Assembly: GCF_014305155.1 (NCBI RefSeq)
Contig: NZ_JACRUK010000042.1
Coordinates: forward strand, 1 to 34,221
Length of the DNA: 34,221 nucleotides
Source: Flavobacterium muglaense
GTDB taxonomy: Bacteria > Bacteroidota > Bacteroidia > Flavobacteriales > Flavobacteriaceae
Direction of reading: 5' to 3'
Positions 8,201-16,148 of this stretch are shown here, in pieces (position 1 is the first letter of the stretch; every line of letters begins with the position of its first letter). A program made the position numbers and the translations under genes. The notes beneath the pieces are model-generated. The model saw only the letters and a program-made list of their open reading frames with translations, had not been told where the DNA came from and made no database searches.

Positions 8201-8593
8201 TTCAAAAAGTGCTTCAGGATAGGTAACAATCACCGCTGGTTTCTTGCGCGAATTGATGCGGTTGAGCACCTCAGCACGTAATAAAACATTTGCATTATCC
8301 GTATCTTCAATTTGATACGGACGACGGAAAGATCCAGGGTAAAACAAGACGTCTTGTTCTCCAATCATTTGCTCTAGATCATTCAAATAATAAGCGGCTT
8401 CCTCCTTATTATTTAACACCACTAAAAAAGGAAGTTCGGCCTTCTTAAAAACCGCTTGTGCTACAAATGAGACTGATGAACCTAGCAAGCCCGTCAAATG
8501 TATTTTTACTTGATTATTTTCTTGTAAGCGCTCCACAATTTGTTTCGTTTTTGGAGAGCTATCGTATATATTGTATAGATTTTTTTTACTCAA
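5219..8593 (-). CDS. mfd: Transcription-repair coupling factor Mfd
   Basis: Mfd is a DNA translocase that removes RNA polymerase stalled at lesions and recruits UvrA for excision repair. The 1124 residues are the expected length. The N-terminal third is the UvrB-like module (PGSFRRPYQIEDTDN, about 86-100; GEFSVRGGIVDVF, 176-188), followed by the RNAP-interacting CarD-like domain (GDYVTHIDHGIGRFGG, 441-456). The helicase core has Walker A GDVGFGKT (589-596), the DEEQ box (690-693), TATPIPRT, and GRVGRSNKKAFCY. The start is TTG at 8593: it gives the family N-terminus SKKNLYNIYDSS, and no ATG is near. The first 8 bases overlap the end of the upstream lipoprotein gene, suggesting translational coupling. 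Confidence 0.97.
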   Translation of the reverse strand: MSKKNLYNIYDSSPKTKQIVERLQENNQVKIHLTGLLGSSVSFVAQAVFKKAELPFLVVLNNKEEAAYYLNDLEQMIGEQDVLFYPGSFRRPYQIEDTDNANVLLRAEVLNRINSRKKPAVIVTYPEALFEKVVTRKDLDKNTLKVAVGDKISIDFINEVLFEYEFKRVDFITEPGEFSVRGGIVDVFSFSNDNPYRIEFFGNEVDSIRSFDVGTQLSIEIQKKITIIPNVENKIFQENRESFLDYIAEKTVIFIQNTEDLFVQLDKQFAIAEEAFEKLSKDIKHATPEQLFLNQAAFIKRAVDFSVVEFGSKAIFRTTKTFEYHIKPQPSFNKQFDLLLNNLSENHFNGYKNYLFCSNDAQVKRFHVIFENLDEPNAENISKQYNSIVLPIYQGFIDEENQIACYTDHQIFERYHKFNIKNGYSKKQNITLKELTTLSVGDYVTHIDHGIGRFGGLQKIDVEGKTQETIKLVYADNDIVYVSIHSLHKISKYTGKDGTPPKIYKVGSSAWKTLKQKTKARVKNIAFNLIQLYAKRRLDKGFQFAPDSYLQNELESSFIYEDTPDQTKSTAEVKADMESDRPMDRLVCGDVGFGKTEVAIRAAFKAVDNSKQVAVLVPTTILAYQHYRTFTERLKDMPVSIGYLNRFRTAKQKAETLKLLAEGKLDIVIGTHQLVNKNVVFKDLGLLIVDEEQKFGVNVKDKLKTIAANVDTLTLTATPIPRTLQFSLMAARDLSVITTPPPNRYPIETNVVGFSEEMIRDAISYEIQRNGQVFFINNRIENIKEVAGMIQRLVPNARVGIGHGQMEGKKLEELMLAFMNGEFDVLVATTIIESGLDVPNANTIFINNANNFGLSDLHQMRGRVGRSNKKAFCYFICPPYSAMTDDARKRIQALEQFSELGSGFNIAMKDLEIRGAGDLLGGEQSGFINEIGFDTYQKIMNEAIEELKENEFKDLYPTENNIETKEYVKDLQIDTDFELLFSDEYINNISERLNLYNELGAIKNEEDLQIFQKKLIDRFGPMPPRAIALMNSIRIKWIASGIGIEKLVMKQGKMIGYFVSDQQSDYYQSNRFMSVMHFVQKQSALCKIKEKVTPNGLRLLLTFDNVKSTRRALELMKMLGGIED

Positions 8594-9188
8594 CTCTAGG
8601 GGTATTAGGATTGACTGGCATATCTGGAATTGCGCGTGATGGGTCCATCATTTGTTTTAAATCAGACTCCCCTTCTTCAACCGGTATTTTACTTTTGTCT
8701 ACAATTTTATCCATTTGCCTTTGCAAGGATGTCAATTCAATATTTATTTCGGCCACGAGACGCACCACTTTTTTATCAGGGATATTGTCTAAATGAATCA
8801 TTAAATCCAGCATGCGCACCTTAGTAATTAAAGTCGAAATTCTGCTTTTAATTTGAGGTGTATTGAATTGAGGCGGAATGTTAGTGTTGAGTTCCATGGC
8901 TTTCTTAGAAATCGCTGTTGATCGCTGTTGAAACGCACCAATGGTTTTCTTTGGCTTAATAGCCAATTCAGCCAAGAATTGACGAAATTCACTCCAAGAG
9001 CTTACAGTAGCCTCAGCCGCCTCAGTAACTGGAGTATCATAAAAAACCCAACCTTTACTGATGTTTGCAAATACAACTTCCTTTTTTTTAGTGTCCTTTT
9101 GATTTTCGGCAACCCTTTTTTGGTCGTCGTTTTTACAAGAAGCAAGAACAAACATTAGCAAAAAAGTATATATAATTTTATATTTCAT
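8586..9188 (-). CDS. Predicted lipoprotein of unknown function upstream of mfd
   Basis: This protein of about 200 residues starts with a lipoprotein signal, MKYKIIYTFLLMFVLASC, with the acylated Cys at position 18, so it is probably anchored in a membrane. The mature part is helical and charged; a segment from about 100 to 165 has heptad-like spacing of hydrophobic residues (RISTLITKVRMLDLMIHLD), compatible with a coiled coil. I do not recognise the family. The ATG at 9188 (or 9191) opens directly on the signal; an upstream ATG at 9209 lies inside the -7 promoter box and is unlikely. Its stop overlaps the TTG start of mfd by 8 bases, so the two are surely co-transcribed, though no functional link is known. 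Confidence 0.75.
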   Translation of the reverse strand: MKYKIIYTFLLMFVLASCKNDDQKRVAENQKDTKKKEVVFANISKGWVFYDTPVTEAAEATVSSWSEFRQFLAELAIKPKKTIGAFQQRSTAISKKAMELNTNIPPQFNTPQIKSRISTLITKVRMLDLMIHLDNIPDKKVVRLVAEINIELTSLQRQMDKIVDKSKIPVEEGESDLKQMMDPSRAIPDMPVNPNTPRVE

Positions 9189-9206
9189 CATTATTCGATT
9201 AAAGTA

Positions 9207-9214
9207 CAAAGTTA
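9207..9214 (-). promoter_or_regulatory. -7 promoter element for the lipoprotein-mfd operon
   Basis: The minus strand reads TAACTTTG (9214-9207), a match to TAnnTTTG, 19 bases ahead of the ATG at 9188. No clear -33 TTG is seen at the standard distance, so this is moderate support only. Confidence 0.45.
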
Positions 9215-9386
9215 CAAAGTAAATTTCTAAATCGAGGTCTCAAAACAGGATTTAGAATTCCGTCTCAAACACTGCGTTTTTAACACCAATAATCCTAAAA
9301 AGGTATTTATAAAATAACGATTTTAAGTGTTTGAATAGACTATTGGCAAACTCATCGCCGAGCCATTAAACTGTTTACGAAAACGT

Positions 9387-9394
9387 TATCTTTG
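9387..9394 (+). promoter_or_regulatory. -7 promoter element of the threonine dehydrogenase gene
   Basis: TATCTTTG, 20 bases before the ATG at 9415, matches the Bacteroidetes -7 consensus. The expected -33 position holds TTA (9366-9368) rather than TTG. Confidence 0.55.
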
Positions 9395-9414
9395 TTTTTT
9401 AAACTAGATTCAAA

Positions 9415-10365
9415 ATGAGTACAAAAATATTGATTATTGGAGCTTGTGGCCAGATTGGCACCGAGTTAACTCTTTCGCTAAGAAAAATATACGGAACCGA
9501 TAATGTGATTGCATCCGACATTAGAAAACTAAATGTTGATGTTGTCAATTCAGGTCCATTTGAAGTAATTAACGCTTTAGATTTTAATCAAATTGAGCAT
9601 TTAGTAGAGATTCATGAAATTACCGATGTGTATTTGATGGCTGCCCTACTTTCGGCAACTGCTGAGAAGAATCCTGCTTTTGCATGGGATCTAAATATGA
9701 ATTCGTTATTCCACGTTTTAAATTTGGCGAAAGCCGGAAAAATCAAAAAAATATTCTGGCCGTCTAGTATTGCCGTTTTTGGACCTACAACTCCTAAAGA
9801 AAACACCCAACAATACACCATAATGGAACCATCTACTGTTTATGGAATCAGCAAGCAAGCTGGTGAAAGATGGTGCGAATACTACCATAATATCTTTGGA
9901 GTAGATGTGCGTAGCATCCGTTATCCGGGCTTAATTAGCTGGTCATCGCCTCCTGGTGGTGGAACAACAGACTATGCTGTAGATATTTTTCACAAAGCAC
10001 TAGCCGATAAAAATTACGAATGCTTTTTATCCTCTGAGACTAAAATGCCCATGATGTATATGGAAGATGCTATTGCTGCTACCATAAAAATCATGCAAGC
10101 ACCTGCTGATCAAATTAAAATTCACTCGTCATACAACTTGGCTGCCATGAGTTTTACACCAACCGAAATTGCTGCCGAAATCAAGAAGCACATTCCAGAA
10201 TTTGAGATTACGTACGAGCCTGACTTCCGTCAAAAAATTGCCGACAGCTGGCCTGCTAGCATCGATGACAGCAACGCCCGAGCAGATTGGGGATGGAAAC
10301 ATCAATACGATCTAGAGACTATGACGCAAGATATGCTGGAAAATTTACGAAAATTAGAAGAATAA
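9415..10365 (+). CDS. tdh: L-threonine 3-dehydrogenase, SDR (epimerase-like) type
   Basis: This 316-residue extended short-chain dehydrogenase oxidises L-threonine to 2-amino-3-ketobutyrate with NAD+. The Rossmann motif GACGQIG is at 9-15, the catalytic Ser in WPSSIAVFGP (about 117-118), and the Tyr-Lys pair Y143-xxx-K147 in TVYGISK. The segments YPGLISWSSPPGGGTTDYAVDIF and MPMMYMEDA are those I associate with the UDP-galactose-epimerase-like threonine dehydrogenases described from Flavobacterium frigidimaris. Length fits. A general NAD-dependent epimerase is the alternative, but these motifs favour threonine dehydrogenase. No partner glycine C-acetyltransferase gene is in the window. The gene has its own -7 box and is followed by structured repeat copy B in the same orientation. 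Confidence 0.88.
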   Translation: MSTKILIIGACGQIGTELTLSLRKIYGTDNVIASDIRKLNVDVVNSGPFEVINALDFNQIEHLVEIHEITDVYLMAALLSATAEKNPAFAWDLNMNSLFHVLNLAKAGKIKKIFWPSSIAVFGPTTPKENTQQYTIMEPSTVYGISKQAGERWCEYYHNIFGVDVRSIRYPGLISWSSPPGGGTTDYAVDIFHKALADKNYECFLSSETKMPMMYMEDAIAATIKIMQAPADQIKIHSSYNLAAMSFTPTEIAAEIKKHIPEFEITYEPDFRQKIADSWPASIDDSNARADWGWKHQYDLETMTQDMLENLRKLEE

Positions 10366-10383
10366 AATAAGTGTTGTCGTTTG

Positions 10384-10512
10384 TAGGAGCACCACTACCT
10401 GCATCTCAAAACGATCCCTCCCGTCATTCGCTATATTCCCAATCAATAAAAACTACGGCTTGAAAAAAGCCTTGTTTTTCTAAATTGGGAGATACCGCTG
10501 CTACCGGGGCTA
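10384..10512 (+). repeat. Structured dispersed intergenic element, copy B
   Basis: It begins TAGGAGC and ends CTGCTACCGGGGCTA. The inner part from about 10418 matches copy A (reverse complement of 715-820) almost base for base, including the GGCTT/AAGCC hairpin tip. The base stem is CCCAA (10438-10442) with TTGGG (10485-10489), where copy A has CCCGA/TCGGG. It carries about 30 extra bases after TAGGAGC that copies A and C lack. It sits 18 bases past the tdh stop, in tdh orientation. Confidence 0.85.
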
Positions 10513-10533
10513 GACAACAACCTTTTTACACAT

Positions 10534-10576
10534 AAAAAAAACAGAAGAAACTTACTAAGTAACTTCTGTTTTTTTT
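10534..10576. terminator. Bidirectional terminator between tdh and the amine oxidase-like gene
   Basis: ACAGAAG (10541-10547) pairs with CTTCTGT (10563-10569), the stem extending inward through AACTT/AAGT. An A-run precedes and a T-run follows, so it can serve both converging genes. Confidence 0.8.
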
Positions 10577-10598
10577 ATGCTTTACCGTTTTTAAAATG

Positions 10599-11852
10599 CT
10601 ATATTTTATTGTTTTCATTAGCGATGAACGTAGCAACAAGCCGTCCTGATTTGATTGCGGCATTAATAGAACCGTTCATTAAATGATCCCCGCAACAATA
10701 TAAATTATCGGCTAATTTCACATCAGTCAAGCTGACATCGTCTTTCAATTCCTTTAATTTTGGCAAGGCGTATTGAATCTCATAGGATTTAAGAAGCTCC
10801 CAATCTTGTAATTCCTGACCAAACCAAGGCGTTAATTCGCTTTTAATTTTATCAATCAACTCTTGTTCACTCAGACCTAAAATTCCGTTGCACGAAACAG
10901 AAACAAGCACTTTTCCGTCTGGAGCATATTGCTTGCTCACATTAGACATGACTGTTAAGTTATTTACTATTTGCCTATTACTCGAAGCATTCAAGATCAC
11001 TACCGCCTTATCAGATGGTGCTACAAGAGTTTCAAAGTAAACATTGGTAACAGACTGATGCGCAAGTGTTATTTCGGGTTTGTATTTGGCTATAAAACGA
11101 TTGGCTTCAGTAGCAATAAGAATTGTGTCTGAAATAATTTTTTCACCATTTGCTGTAATTATAGTATTTCCCTCTATCGCGGTTGCGGCAGTATTGTACT
11201 GAATACAACCATCGGGCAATTGTTTAACAAGCTGCTTCGGAATCTCCTCCATTCCCAATGCAGGAACAGCGGCATCTCCCTCAGAGAACATCTTCATCAC
11301 AAAATCAAACATTCTATTAGGTGTTTGTAAGTCGTCTTCTAGAAAAATGCCTGAAAAAAACGGCTTAAAAAATCGGTCAATCATTTTTTGACTGAAGCCG
11401 TATGCTTTTAATTGATCGTAACTCGATTGTTGTTTTTGTGCAAATAGTGTCTCTATAGATTTACTGACTAATTTCTTTTTTAGAAAAAAAGTATTGGCTT
11501 TGTCTTTTAATGAACCTACTGGTGCAAAAGCAGTTGCTAACAAAGCCGAAGGTCGTCTAAAAGGATCTGCTATTTCAAAGGTTCCACCATCATACAATAC
11601 AGTAGCTCCTGGTAAAAAACGTTTGAGATTTAAGCTGTCATAATCTAATAGCTCCTTAGCCTCTGGATAGGATGTTAACAAAACCTGAAACCCTCTATCT
11701 AATAAAAATCCCTTTACAACATCAGTCTTTATACGACCTCCAGCTCGGTCACTAGCCTCAAGTATCTTGACAGCAAATCCTTGACGCTGTAAGTGTATTG
11801 CGGCCGATAATCCTGAGATTCCAGCACCTATAATCGTTACGGTAGGTTTCAT
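10599..11852 (-). CDS. FAD-dependent amine oxidase / protoporphyrinogen oxidase-like protein
   Basis: This 417-residue flavoprotein has the dinucleotide-binding motif IIGAGISGLSAA (7-18), the ribose-binding E32 and the GGR motif of the flavin monoamine oxidase superfamily (DRAGGRIKT, about 35-43). The C-terminal FAD segment NLYCCGDHLMNGSINAAIKSGRLVA is typical. Relatives include amine oxidases, phytoene desaturases and HemG/HemY-type oxidases; the substrate cannot be fixed from sequence. It has no signal peptide. It is a single gene with its own full-consensus promoter and a shared terminator with tdh, so no operon context helps. The ATG at 11852 gives the expected short N-terminus before the FAD motif. 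Confidence 0.85.
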   Translation of the reverse strand: MKPTVTIIGAGISGLSAAIHLQRQGFAVKILEASDRAGGRIKTDVVKGFLLDRGFQVLLTSYPEAKELLDYDSLNLKRFLPGATVLYDGGTFEIADPFRRPSALLATAFAPVGSLKDKANTFFLKKKLVSKSIETLFAQKQQSSYDQLKAYGFSQKMIDRFFKPFFSGIFLEDDLQTPNRMFDFVMKMFSEGDAAVPALGMEEIPKQLVKQLPDGCIQYNTAATAIEGNTIITANGEKIISDTILIATEANRFIAKYKPEITLAHQSVTNVYFETLVAPSDKAVVILNASSNRQIVNNLTVMSNVSKQYAPDGKVLVSVSCNGILGLSEQELIDKIKSELTPWFGQELQDWELLKSYEIQYALPKLKELKDDVSLTDVKLADNLYCCGDHLMNGSINAAIKSGRLVATFIANENNKI

Positions 11853-11877
11853 AAGCTGTATTTAATATGTTTTGATA

Positions 11878-11908
11878 CAAATTTAGTGTTTCCACAGCTT
11901 GAATACAA
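11878..11908 (-). promoter_or_regulatory. Promoter of the FAD oxidoreductase gene
   Basis: The minus strand has TTG (11908-11906), 20 bases, then TAAATTTG (11885-11878), a full Bacteroidetes consensus match, 26 bases ahead of the ATG at 11852. Confidence 0.75.
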
Positions 11909-11935
11909 CAAGCCTTTTAGCATCTTTACTAACAA

Positions 11936-11971
11936 AAAAGAGTCGCAAAAAATACCTTTTGCGACTCTTTT
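11936..11971 (-). terminator. Terminator after the small membrane protein gene
   Basis: AAAAGAGTCGCAAAA (11936-11950) is perfectly complementary to TTTTGCGACTCTTTT (11957-11971), with a 6-base loop. It lies 4 bases past the stop at 11976 and ends the S8-M1-membrane protein gene group on the minus strand. Confidence 0.88.
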
Positions 11972-11975
11972 ATTT

Positions 11976-12377
11976 TTAAACTAAAACGCCATTTTTTTTA
12001 AGCATTGTAGTTACTTTTTTTGCTTCTTCAGCCGTTTTTACTTCTGGTAAATCTCGGGTTTTTCCATTTTTCAAACTGAGGGAATACTTTTTCCTTCCGG
12101 ATGAAACACGTTCATTAAATCCCTGAATTTGATCTGCTGGAATTTTTTCTAAACCTGTTCTTTTAAATATAAAATGATACAGAAACCCACCAGCAACTAC
12201 TCCTAGAATAAGCCAGATTATGGTAACATATCCAAAAGTGCTTGTAACCACATCTGATAAATTCAGCATCGAATTGGTTAACGTAACGATCATTAAGAAT
12301 TTCATTAGAAAAAGATGTGTTTTTAAGCCATCTTTTACCTCAATTGTTTTATCAACTTCGTTGTATTTTAGATTCAT
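11976..12377 (-). CDS. Small membrane protein of unknown function
   Basis: This 133-residue protein has two hydrophobic segments, about 22-40 (THLFLMKFLMIVTLTNSML) and about 47-70 (TFGYVTIIWLILGVVAGGFLYHF), flanked by charged stretches. The C-terminal region (about 90-133: SGRKKYSLSLKNGKTRDLPEV...) is basic, with a beta-rich look resembling bacterial PH-like membrane proteins, but I cannot name a family. It follows the M1 peptidase gene by 9 bases on the same strand and ends at a strong terminator, so it is probably the last gene of that transcript. The ATG at 12377 is the only sensible start. Confidence 0.7.
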   Translation of the reverse strand: MNLKYNEVDKTIEVKDGLKTHLFLMKFLMIVTLTNSMLNLSDVVTSTFGYVTIIWLILGVVAGGFLYHFIFKRTGLEKIPADQIQGFNERVSSGRKKYSLSLKNGKTRDLPEVKTAEEAKKVTTMLKKNGVLV

Positions 12378-12386
12378 TAGAATTGT

Positions 12387-14258
12387 TTATTGCTGAAAAA
12401 CATTGTTCTCCTGTTTCACATCAGCCATTAACCCACTTGGGTCAATAGTGATTTTCTTGATGGTACTTTTTGCCTTAGCAATTGTAAAATCATAATTAGA
12501 AGCAGCCCAAGTCCAATCGTTTAAAACGGTTCTTTTTACAGCAGGATTTGGATTTTCTTTCTCGTAATTCATCATACGCAAGGGTACGTAAAAACTTTCT
12601 GTAGTTCCGTCAGTATATTCCACCAATAGGTCAATAGGCATTGGCATTCTACCTATTCTTTCTAGACTTACTGTAGTTTGATTTCCGTTTTCGGTAACGG
12701 CTTTGATACCATAATCAATCGTGTTTGTCGTCTCTGTCCAGTCTACTAAATACCAATCTAGATTTGCTCCCGAAACGCGTTCAGCAGTTCTCTTGATATC
12801 ATTAGGCGTTGGGTGTTTGAATTTAAAATCATGGTAATATCTTTTAACCGTTTCGGCCAGTTTGTCCTCCCCTATCACATAACGCAATTGCGATAAAAAC
12901 AAACTTCCTTTTACATAAGATGAAATACTATAGGGTCTGTTTTCATCATAACGATCTCCGTGTGTTGACTGTGACTGCTCTTTTCCTGAGTTTACTAAGC
13001 TATAATATGCTTTGTAATTTCCTGCAAAAGGATTTGTTACTTTTTTATCTGATAAGTCGTTGATGGCTAAATCTTCGACATAAGTCGTAAAACCTTCGTC
13101 CATCCAAGGATGTTTTGACTCATTGGAAGCCAAAATGTGTTGGAACCAAGAGTGTCCCAATTCATGTGTTGCGGTTCCATAAATTCCTTCAAGTGTCCCG
13201 TTTCCTAACATTAAAGTACACATTGCATATTCCATTCCACCATCTCCACCTTGAATAAAAGAGTATTGCTTGTAGGGATAATTCCCAATGTTTTTATTGT
13301 AGAAATCCATCACCTTCACCATCATAGGCTCTAGTTTTTTCCAGTTTTCGACAGTTTTAGGATAGTTTTTGTATAAAAAGTGCAAAGCCACATCATTAGG
13401 TCCTTTTACAACATCATGAATATACTCTTTATCAGCAGCCCAAGTAAAATCATGTACCATAGGCGCCACAAAATGCCAACTTAATGTTTTTGTTTTTTTA
13501 GGAATCGAAACCACTACTCCTTGGTCTTGGTAACCATGACCTATTTCGTTTTGATTTTGCAAATACCCTGAACCTCCTACTGTATAAGCTGCATCAATGT
13601 TGATTGTTACATCAAAATTTCCCCAAACACCATGAAATTCTCTTGCAATGTATGGATCAGCATGCCATCCTTCAAAATCAAATTCGGCCAACTTTGGATA
13701 CCATTGTGACATTGATAGCTCAACCCCTTCGGAATTGTTGCGTCCAGAACGACGTATTTGTACCGGAACTTGTCCGTCAAAATCAAGTGTAAAAGTGGAT
13801 TGACTATTGGGTAAAATAGCTTTAGCCAAAGTCACTTCTAGAATGGTACCTACTGTTTTTGCAGCAGCAACAACACCATCTTGTTTAAAATTAGTGATTT
13901 TTAAATACCCTATTTCATTTGGTTTCAAACTTTCGATACGGCTTACTTTTACATCCTTACCATCAATTTTTACCTTATTAACCATTCTTCCGTCAGGATC
14001 TTTGATACTATGTAATCTTGCATCCATCTCACTACCCGGTTGAAAGGCATTGTTGAACAAATGGTAATACACTTTTTTAAGCGTATCATTAGAATTATTG
14101 GTGTACACTAACTCTTGTGTTCCTTTGTATTGGTAGTTTTTCACGTCCATGGTCACGTTCATTTTATAATCGGCATGTTGTTGCCAATATTTAGAACTTT
14201 GCGCAGATAGCGATCCAATACTCAAAGAAACGAATGAAAGTAAAAGAAATTTTTTCAT
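12387..14258 (-). CDS. Secreted M1 family zinc metallopeptidase (aminopeptidase N-like)
   Basis: This protein of about 623 residues has a signal peptide MKKFLLLSFVSLSIGSLSAQ (1-20), so it is exported. The gluzincin zinc site is HELGH (H365, E366, H369) with the third ligand E388 in WMDEGF. The exopeptidase loop that is GAMEN in aminopeptidase N reads GGMEY (340-344), a common variant in Bacteroidetes M1 enzymes. It is shorter than E. coli PepN because the C-terminal helical domain is missing or reduced. I chose the ATG at 14258, which opens on the signal peptide; the longer frame from 14300 adds 14 unlikely residues. It lies 63 bases downstream of the S8 protease gene, so both exported peptidases may be co-transcribed. 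Confidence 0.92.
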   Translation of the reverse strand: MKKFLLLSFVSLSIGSLSAQSSKYWQQHADYKMNVTMDVKNYQYKGTQELVYTNNSNDTLKKVYYHLFNNAFQPGSEMDARLHSIKDPDGRMVNKVKIDGKDVKVSRIESLKPNEIGYLKITNFKQDGVVAAAKTVGTILEVTLAKAILPNSQSTFTLDFDGQVPVQIRRSGRNNSEGVELSMSQWYPKLAEFDFEGWHADPYIAREFHGVWGNFDVTINIDAAYTVGGSGYLQNQNEIGHGYQDQGVVVSIPKKTKTLSWHFVAPMVHDFTWAADKEYIHDVVKGPNDVALHFLYKNYPKTVENWKKLEPMMVKVMDFYNKNIGNYPYKQYSFIQGGDGGMEYAMCTLMLGNGTLEGIYGTATHELGHSWFQHILASNESKHPWMDEGFTTYVEDLAINDLSDKKVTNPFAGNYKAYYSLVNSGKEQSQSTHGDRYDENRPYSISSYVKGSLFLSQLRYVIGEDKLAETVKRYYHDFKFKHPTPNDIKRTAERVSGANLDWYLVDWTETTNTIDYGIKAVTENGNQTTVSLERIGRMPMPIDLLVEYTDGTTESFYVPLRMMNYEKENPNPAVKRTVLNDWTWAASNYDFTIAKAKSTIKKITIDPSGLMADVKQENNVFQQ

Positions 14259-14321
14259 CTTTTTATAAAATAAAAAATGGAAGAACGGCTGTTCTTCCAA
14301 TTGATTAATACTATTTTGGAA

Positions 14322-15947
14322 TTATTTTTTTGACATTTTGTCTGCCATAAGTAATGCGTTGTAAGCATTTACAATTTTACCTGATTGTGACAAAGCTGTA
14401 AATGAACGACTGTCTTTTGGGTTTCCGCCTACCACAACGTCTGTAGTAATAGCTACACCTGAGTCCATTAAAATATGTTTTACTTGTGAAGCAGTCAAAT
14501 TAGGATAATACGAACGGATTATTGCTGCAACTCCAGCAACATTAGGCGATGCCATTGATGTTCCTTGTAAATACTTGTAGGTATTATTAGGTGTTGTTGC
14601 ATAGATTTTTACTCCAGGAGCAAATACATCCACATTCACTTTTCCGAAGTTAGAAAAACGTGCTACCACTTTATCACCGTATTCAAAGTTTAATGCCCCG
14701 ATGGTAATCATATTATCAGCAAATTCTGTTTTCTTATCATCAGAGTCATTCGGGTAATTGTCATAACTATCAATATCTTTCCCATCATTACCAGCTGCAT
14801 GAACAATCAATACGTCCTTTTTCTCTGCATATTTAATAGCGTCATATACCCATTGTTTGTGTGGTGAAAAGCTTTTTCCAAAACTTCCGTTGATTACTTT
14901 TGCTCCGTTATCAACAGCGTAACGAATTCCTAAAGCTATATCTTTATCGTACTCATCACCGTCTGGTACAGCACGAACAGTCAAAATTTGAACATTAGCA
15001 GCAACACCATCTCCTCCTAAATTATTGTATCTTGATTGTGCTACAATTCCAGCAACGTGAGTTCCATGCAAAATTTCATTTTTGTCTGGTCCCATTACGT
15101 TATTATTTCCATATTTATTGTCTGTGAAATCATCGGGATTATCACCCACCACTTTACGGTAATCTTGTTTTAAATTGTCGCCATTCACTAGTGCTATTTG
15201 GTCGTCTAATTGCTTTTTGATCGCTTCTTTAAGATCTACTACTGGCATACCATACGATAACATTTGTTGCATCGTTGCTTTACTAGATTGAACCGTTGGA
15301 TCATTAGATACAATAGCTTTTACATCGTCGGCAGTATACACCGCTTTCCCTAAATGCTTAACCAAAACAGCGTCGCTAGAGGCAACTCCTTCTAATGTAG
15401 CTTCTAATCGTTGTTTTCCTGCAGCAGCATCACCTACTTTTTTATCATTCAGTTTTTTAGCTGCCTGATAAGTAGCATCATCAACAAGATCTTTATTTTT
15501 GATAATTCTTTCGTATTCTAAGTTTTCTTTTGTGATGTCTCCAAGAAAGTTCCAACCATGAATATCATCTACATATCCGTTTTTATCATCATCGATGCCG
15601 TTTCCAGCAATTTCTTTAGTGTTCGTCCAAAGAACATTTTTTAAATCTTCGTGCTCAATATCCACACCCGAATCTACAATTCCTACAATTACAGGGATTC
15701 CTTTTTTATCTTTAAGCAATTCAGCATACGCTCGATCAACACTCATTCCCGGAATGGTATCCTTCACTATATCCAAGTGGCTCCAGCGTTGTAGCTCATT
15801 TTCTTTTAATTGCGCTACTTTTTTAACGTTTAATGGTGCTGTAATAGCAGGTAAACTGGGTAAACTAATCGCTTGTTTTTGGGCTCCACATCCTGCAAGA
15901 ACCAGTACGGCAAAAGCAGAAATACAAATGGGTTTAATGGTATTCAT
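14322..15947 (-). CDS. Subtilisin-like (S8) serine protease, predicted lipoprotein
   Basis: The 541-residue protein starts with a lipoprotein signal (MNTIKPICISAFAVLVLAGC, lipid-bearing C20), so it is membrane-anchored rather than freely secreted. The triad is complete: D92 in IVDSGVD, H293 in HGTHVAGI and S463 in GTSMASPNVAG, with the oxyanion N386 in HAAGNDG. About 200 residues separate the Asp and His, far more than the few tens in subtilisin; the insert is charged and helical (about 135-285). No type IX secretion C-terminal domain is visible; the protein ends soon after the Ser motif. Its neighbour is an exported M1 peptidase, fitting joint degradation of peptides outside the cytoplasm. 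Confidence 0.93.
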   Translation of the reverse strand: MNTIKPICISAFAVLVLAGCGAQKQAISLPSLPAITAPLNVKKVAQLKENELQRWSHLDIVKDTIPGMSVDRAYAELLKDKKGIPVIVGIVDSGVDIEHEDLKNVLWTNTKEIAGNGIDDDKNGYVDDIHGWNFLGDITKENLEYERIIKNKDLVDDATYQAAKKLNDKKVGDAAAGKQRLEATLEGVASSDAVLVKHLGKAVYTADDVKAIVSNDPTVQSSKATMQQMLSYGMPVVDLKEAIKKQLDDQIALVNGDNLKQDYRKVVGDNPDDFTDNKYGNNNVMGPDKNEILHGTHVAGIVAQSRYNNLGGDGVAANVQILTVRAVPDGDEYDKDIALGIRYAVDNGAKVINGSFGKSFSPHKQWVYDAIKYAEKKDVLIVHAAGNDGKDIDSYDNYPNDSDDKKTEFADNMITIGALNFEYGDKVVARFSNFGKVNVDVFAPGVKIYATTPNNTYKYLQGTSMASPNVAGVAAIIRSYYPNLTASQVKHILMDSGVAITTDVVVGGNPKDSRSFTALSQSGKIVNAYNALLMADKMSKK

Positions 15948-16093
15948 GTGTAATTTGTTTATTGATTTTAATTATTTGTCTAAAATAATAGATTTTGTTA
16001 CAAAAAAGAAACGATTAACACTAAGTTAAGATTTGTTACATCAATTTTAAAGGCTTGTAAAAAACACCTAACATTCAATATTAAAAGTAGCTC

Positions 16094-16126
16094 AAAAAAA
16101 GGGCCGCCTTAAACAGACAGCCCTTT
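16094..16126 (-). terminator. Terminator after the two-gene secreted-protein operon
   Basis: On the minus strand AAAGGGC (16126-16120) pairs with GCCCTTT (16104-16098), followed by a run of T (A-run 16094-16100 on the plus strand). It lies about 20 bases past the stop at 16149. Confidence 0.75.
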
Positions 16127-16148
16127 CTTATTTCATCATGGTACAAAA

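Noticed and set aside
15595..16029. Plus-strand 144-residue frame opposite the S8 protease 5' end
   Set aside because: It mirrors conserved S8 coding sequence, including the catalytic Asp region; no evidence of independent coding.
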